NCBI GenBank assembly: GCA_915275065.1
Contig: CAJZGD010000030.1
Span: 1 to 15,025, forward strand
Source: an uncultured Corynebacterium sp.
GTDB lineage: Bacteria > Actinomycetota > Actinomycetes > Mycobacteriales > Mycobacteriaceae
Direction: 5' to 3'
Length of the DNA stretch: 15,025 nt
The notes beneath the pieces were generated by a model. That model was not told the origin of the DNA. It did no database searches and saw only the letters and a program-made list of their open reading frames with translations. Each line of letters starts with the position of its first letter. Positions within the stretch are counted from its first letter, which is position 1. A program made the translations under genes and the position numbers. Shown here in pieces: positions 14,192 through 15,025 of this stretch.

Positions 14192-14704
14192 TTAATCCGA
14201 ATCGGTTTTCGCCTGCTTATCGACGTCCTCCGCCGCCGACCGCTCGTATTCCTGCTTATCGACGAGCACCTGACGGCCATCCTTATGCACAATCACCACC
14301 TTGTCGTCCGCGGCCAGCTTGCCCTGGGTGAGGGCATCGGGAATCCGGCCGGCAGAGGCCGCCTCCAGCTGGGGGAGAGAATTGAACGTCACCCCAGGCA
14401 ACGTGATTTTCTCCCCCTCCTTGGTTTGCAGGAATGCCTGGGACCGGCCGAACCCAATGCCGGCAATATCCGCCCAATCGGTGGTGGTGGGCTTAGCAAA
14501 CGCAGGATGGGCGGTAATACCGATGTCATCAACAATCGTGTGGGCGCGCAACACCCACACAATAAACACAACGGGCAGGAGCGGCAGCCAAAACAGGTAA
14601 AGAAACTCACTGCCAATGATAAACAACGACAGGAGAATCATGATGATGGCCGCCAAAAGGTGAGTGCGTTCGGGCCGGAACACGTGATGCTGTTGCTCTG
14701 CCAT
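14192..14704 (-). CDS. small membrane protein with bacterial PH domain
   Basis: The 170-residue product begins with a short polar segment (…VFRPERTHLLAA), two adjacent hydrophobic helices (about 15-32 and 35-53), then a bacterial PH-like domain (about 55-125) containing WADIAGIGFGRSQAF and LPGVTFNSLPQLEAASAGRIPD, and a charged tail. From memory it matches the conserved protein upstream of ilvD in C. glutamicum and is related to mycobacterial CFP-6-type proteins; the function of this family is not known, though membrane attachment with a cytoplasmic PH domain is likely. ATG 14704 is preferred to the GTG at 14710, because TACTAT ends 9 bases before the ATG. It lies between the terminator of the repeat-tailed gene and ilvD; co-transcription with ilvD is possible. 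Confidence 0.88.
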   Translation of the reverse strand: MAEQQHHVFRPERTHLLAAIIMILLSLFIIGSEFLYLFWLPLLPVVFIVWVLRAHTIVDDIGITAHPAFAKPTTTDWADIAGIGFGRSQAFLQTKEGEKITLPGVTFNSLPQLEAASAGRIPDALTQGKLAADDKVVIVHKDGRQVLVDKQEYERSAAEDVDKQAKTDSD

Positions 14705-14712
14705 GGGCACCC

Positions 14713-14718
14713 ATAGTA
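14713..14718 (-). promoter_or_regulatory. -10 element (TACTAT) of the PH-domain gene, probable leaderless start
   Basis: On the - strand TACTAT ends 9 bases before the A of the ATG at 14704, and no Shine-Dalgarno sequence is present. It lies just past the terminator of the upstream gene, so the PH-domain gene starts its own transcript. Confidence 0.55.
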
Positions 14719-14735
14719 GTTGATGGGCGGCAAAA

Positions 14736-14765
14736 AGCCCCAGTTCGCGGTATTGAACTGGGGCT
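14736..14765 (-). terminator. terminator of the repeat-tailed gene
   Basis: AGCCCCAGTTC (14736-14746) pairs perfectly with GAACTGGGGCT (14755-14765), an 11-bp stem with an 8-base loop. On the - strand the stem is followed by TTTT, giving a classic intrinsic terminator 25 bases after the stop codon at 14791-14793. Confidence 0.88.
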
Positions 14766-14790
14766 ATCCGGGTGTAGCTAGCGCCGGGGA

Positions 14791-15025
14791 TTATTGGGTG
14801 TCGGCGCCGCCTGCGGTCCCGCCGCCGGCGCCACCGGCCGTGCCGCCGCTTTCCCCACCGGTGCCGCCACCAGTGCCAGCGGTACCACCGGCATCACCAC
14901 CCGTGCCGCCTGCGGTGCCGCCGCTATTGGTGCCACCAGACGTGCCGCCGGAAGTTCCACCCGAAGTGCCGCCTGCGGTCCCGCCGCTATTGGTGCCACC
15001 AGACGTGCCGCCGGAAGTTCCACCC
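14791..15025 (-). CDS. 3' end of a gene with a Gly-Gly-Thr repeat tail (N-terminus outside window)
   Basis: The open frame on the - strand from base 15024 down to TAA (14791-14793) encodes 77 visible residues made almost wholly of Gly, Thr, Ser and Ala in GGTS, GGTNS, GGTA and GGTG units, ending GGADTQ. It has no start in the window, so it is the C-terminal tail of a larger protein. It is chosen over the two other frames because of its clean repeat pattern, its stop and the terminator just behind it. In C. glutamicum the gene at this position, next to the PH-domain gene and ilvD, is from memory the mechanosensitive channel yggB/mscCG, which has its own low-complexity C-terminal extension. That identity is only a synteny guess here; any exported or surface protein with a flexible tail would fit. 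Confidence 0.65.
   Translation of the reverse strand, partial: GGTSGGTSGGTNSGGTAGGTSGGTSGGTSGGTNSGGTAGGTGGDAGGTAGTGGGTGGESGGTAGGAGGGTAGGADTQ
14903..15025. repeat. 63-bp tandem repeat, two copies
   Basis: Bases 14903-14962 and 14966-15025 are 60-base copies differing at one position, separated by a GAA triplet, giving a 63-base period that encodes 21 residues of the Gly-Thr tail. The second copy runs to the window edge, so more copies may follow. Confidence 0.9.

Noticed and set aside
14778..15023. 81-residue Ala/Pro/Val-rich - strand frame at the right edge
   Set aside because: It is out of frame with the Gly-Gly-Thr frame, which has the cleaner repeat pattern; its own start lies within repeat DNA and it runs past the better-supported stop.
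1..15025. CRISPR array, insertion sequence, attachment site or prophage
   Set aside because: No spaced direct repeats, transposase or integrase motifs were found; the only tandem repeat is coding (Gly-Thr tail).

Overview
The window looks like chromosome of a Corynebacterium or close relative. It is G+C-rich. It carries a divergent lysE/lysG pair, gatB and ilvD that closely match, from memory, their C. glutamicum counterparts, and a small PH-domain membrane protein directly upstream of ilvD, as in that genus. Several genes have a TAnnnT-type -10 box 8-9 bases before the start codon, the arrangement of leaderless transcripts common in actinobacteria. No phage, IS, CRISPR or RNA gene was recognised.

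Layout, + strand, 1-3990: a compact operon of ABC ATPase (5' end cut by the window), two membrane permeases, a NarL-type histidine kinase and its response regulator. Three of the four junctions are ATGA overlaps. This is the organisation of an antimicrobial-peptide or cell-envelope sensing and export module; the substrate is unknown. gatB follows from its own promoter (4023-5531) and ends at a bidirectional terminator (5557-5598) shared with the convergent lysE.

5625-8187: lysE (-) and lysG (+) are divergent around an A+T-rich operator region. LysG should activate lysE when basic amino acids accumulate. Next comes a lipoprotein carrying an HNH (DUF1524) nuclease domain. A 595-bp stretch without a credible gene (8188-8782) follows, G+C-rich with hairpins in its first part and A+T-richer near the next promoter. 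A DoxX-type membrane protein with a long acidic, disordered N-terminus (8783-9874) ends at a small terminator.

- strand, 9903-15025: reading leftward from the right edge there is the 3' end of a gene with a Gly-Gly-Thr repeat tail, a terminator, a PH-domain membrane protein, ilvD (branched-chain amino acid synthesis), a GT87 polyprenyl-phosphate-mannose-dependent glycosyltransferase (probably cell-envelope lipoglycan synthesis), and an unrecognised 242-residue acidic protein whose first 45 residues resemble an AbiEi-type winged helix.

Most of the window is ordinary housekeeping or envelope DNA. The least explained parts are the 242-residue protein, the empty 8188-8782 stretch, the repeat-tailed partial gene at the right edge, and the unknown ligand of the transporter/two-component operon.
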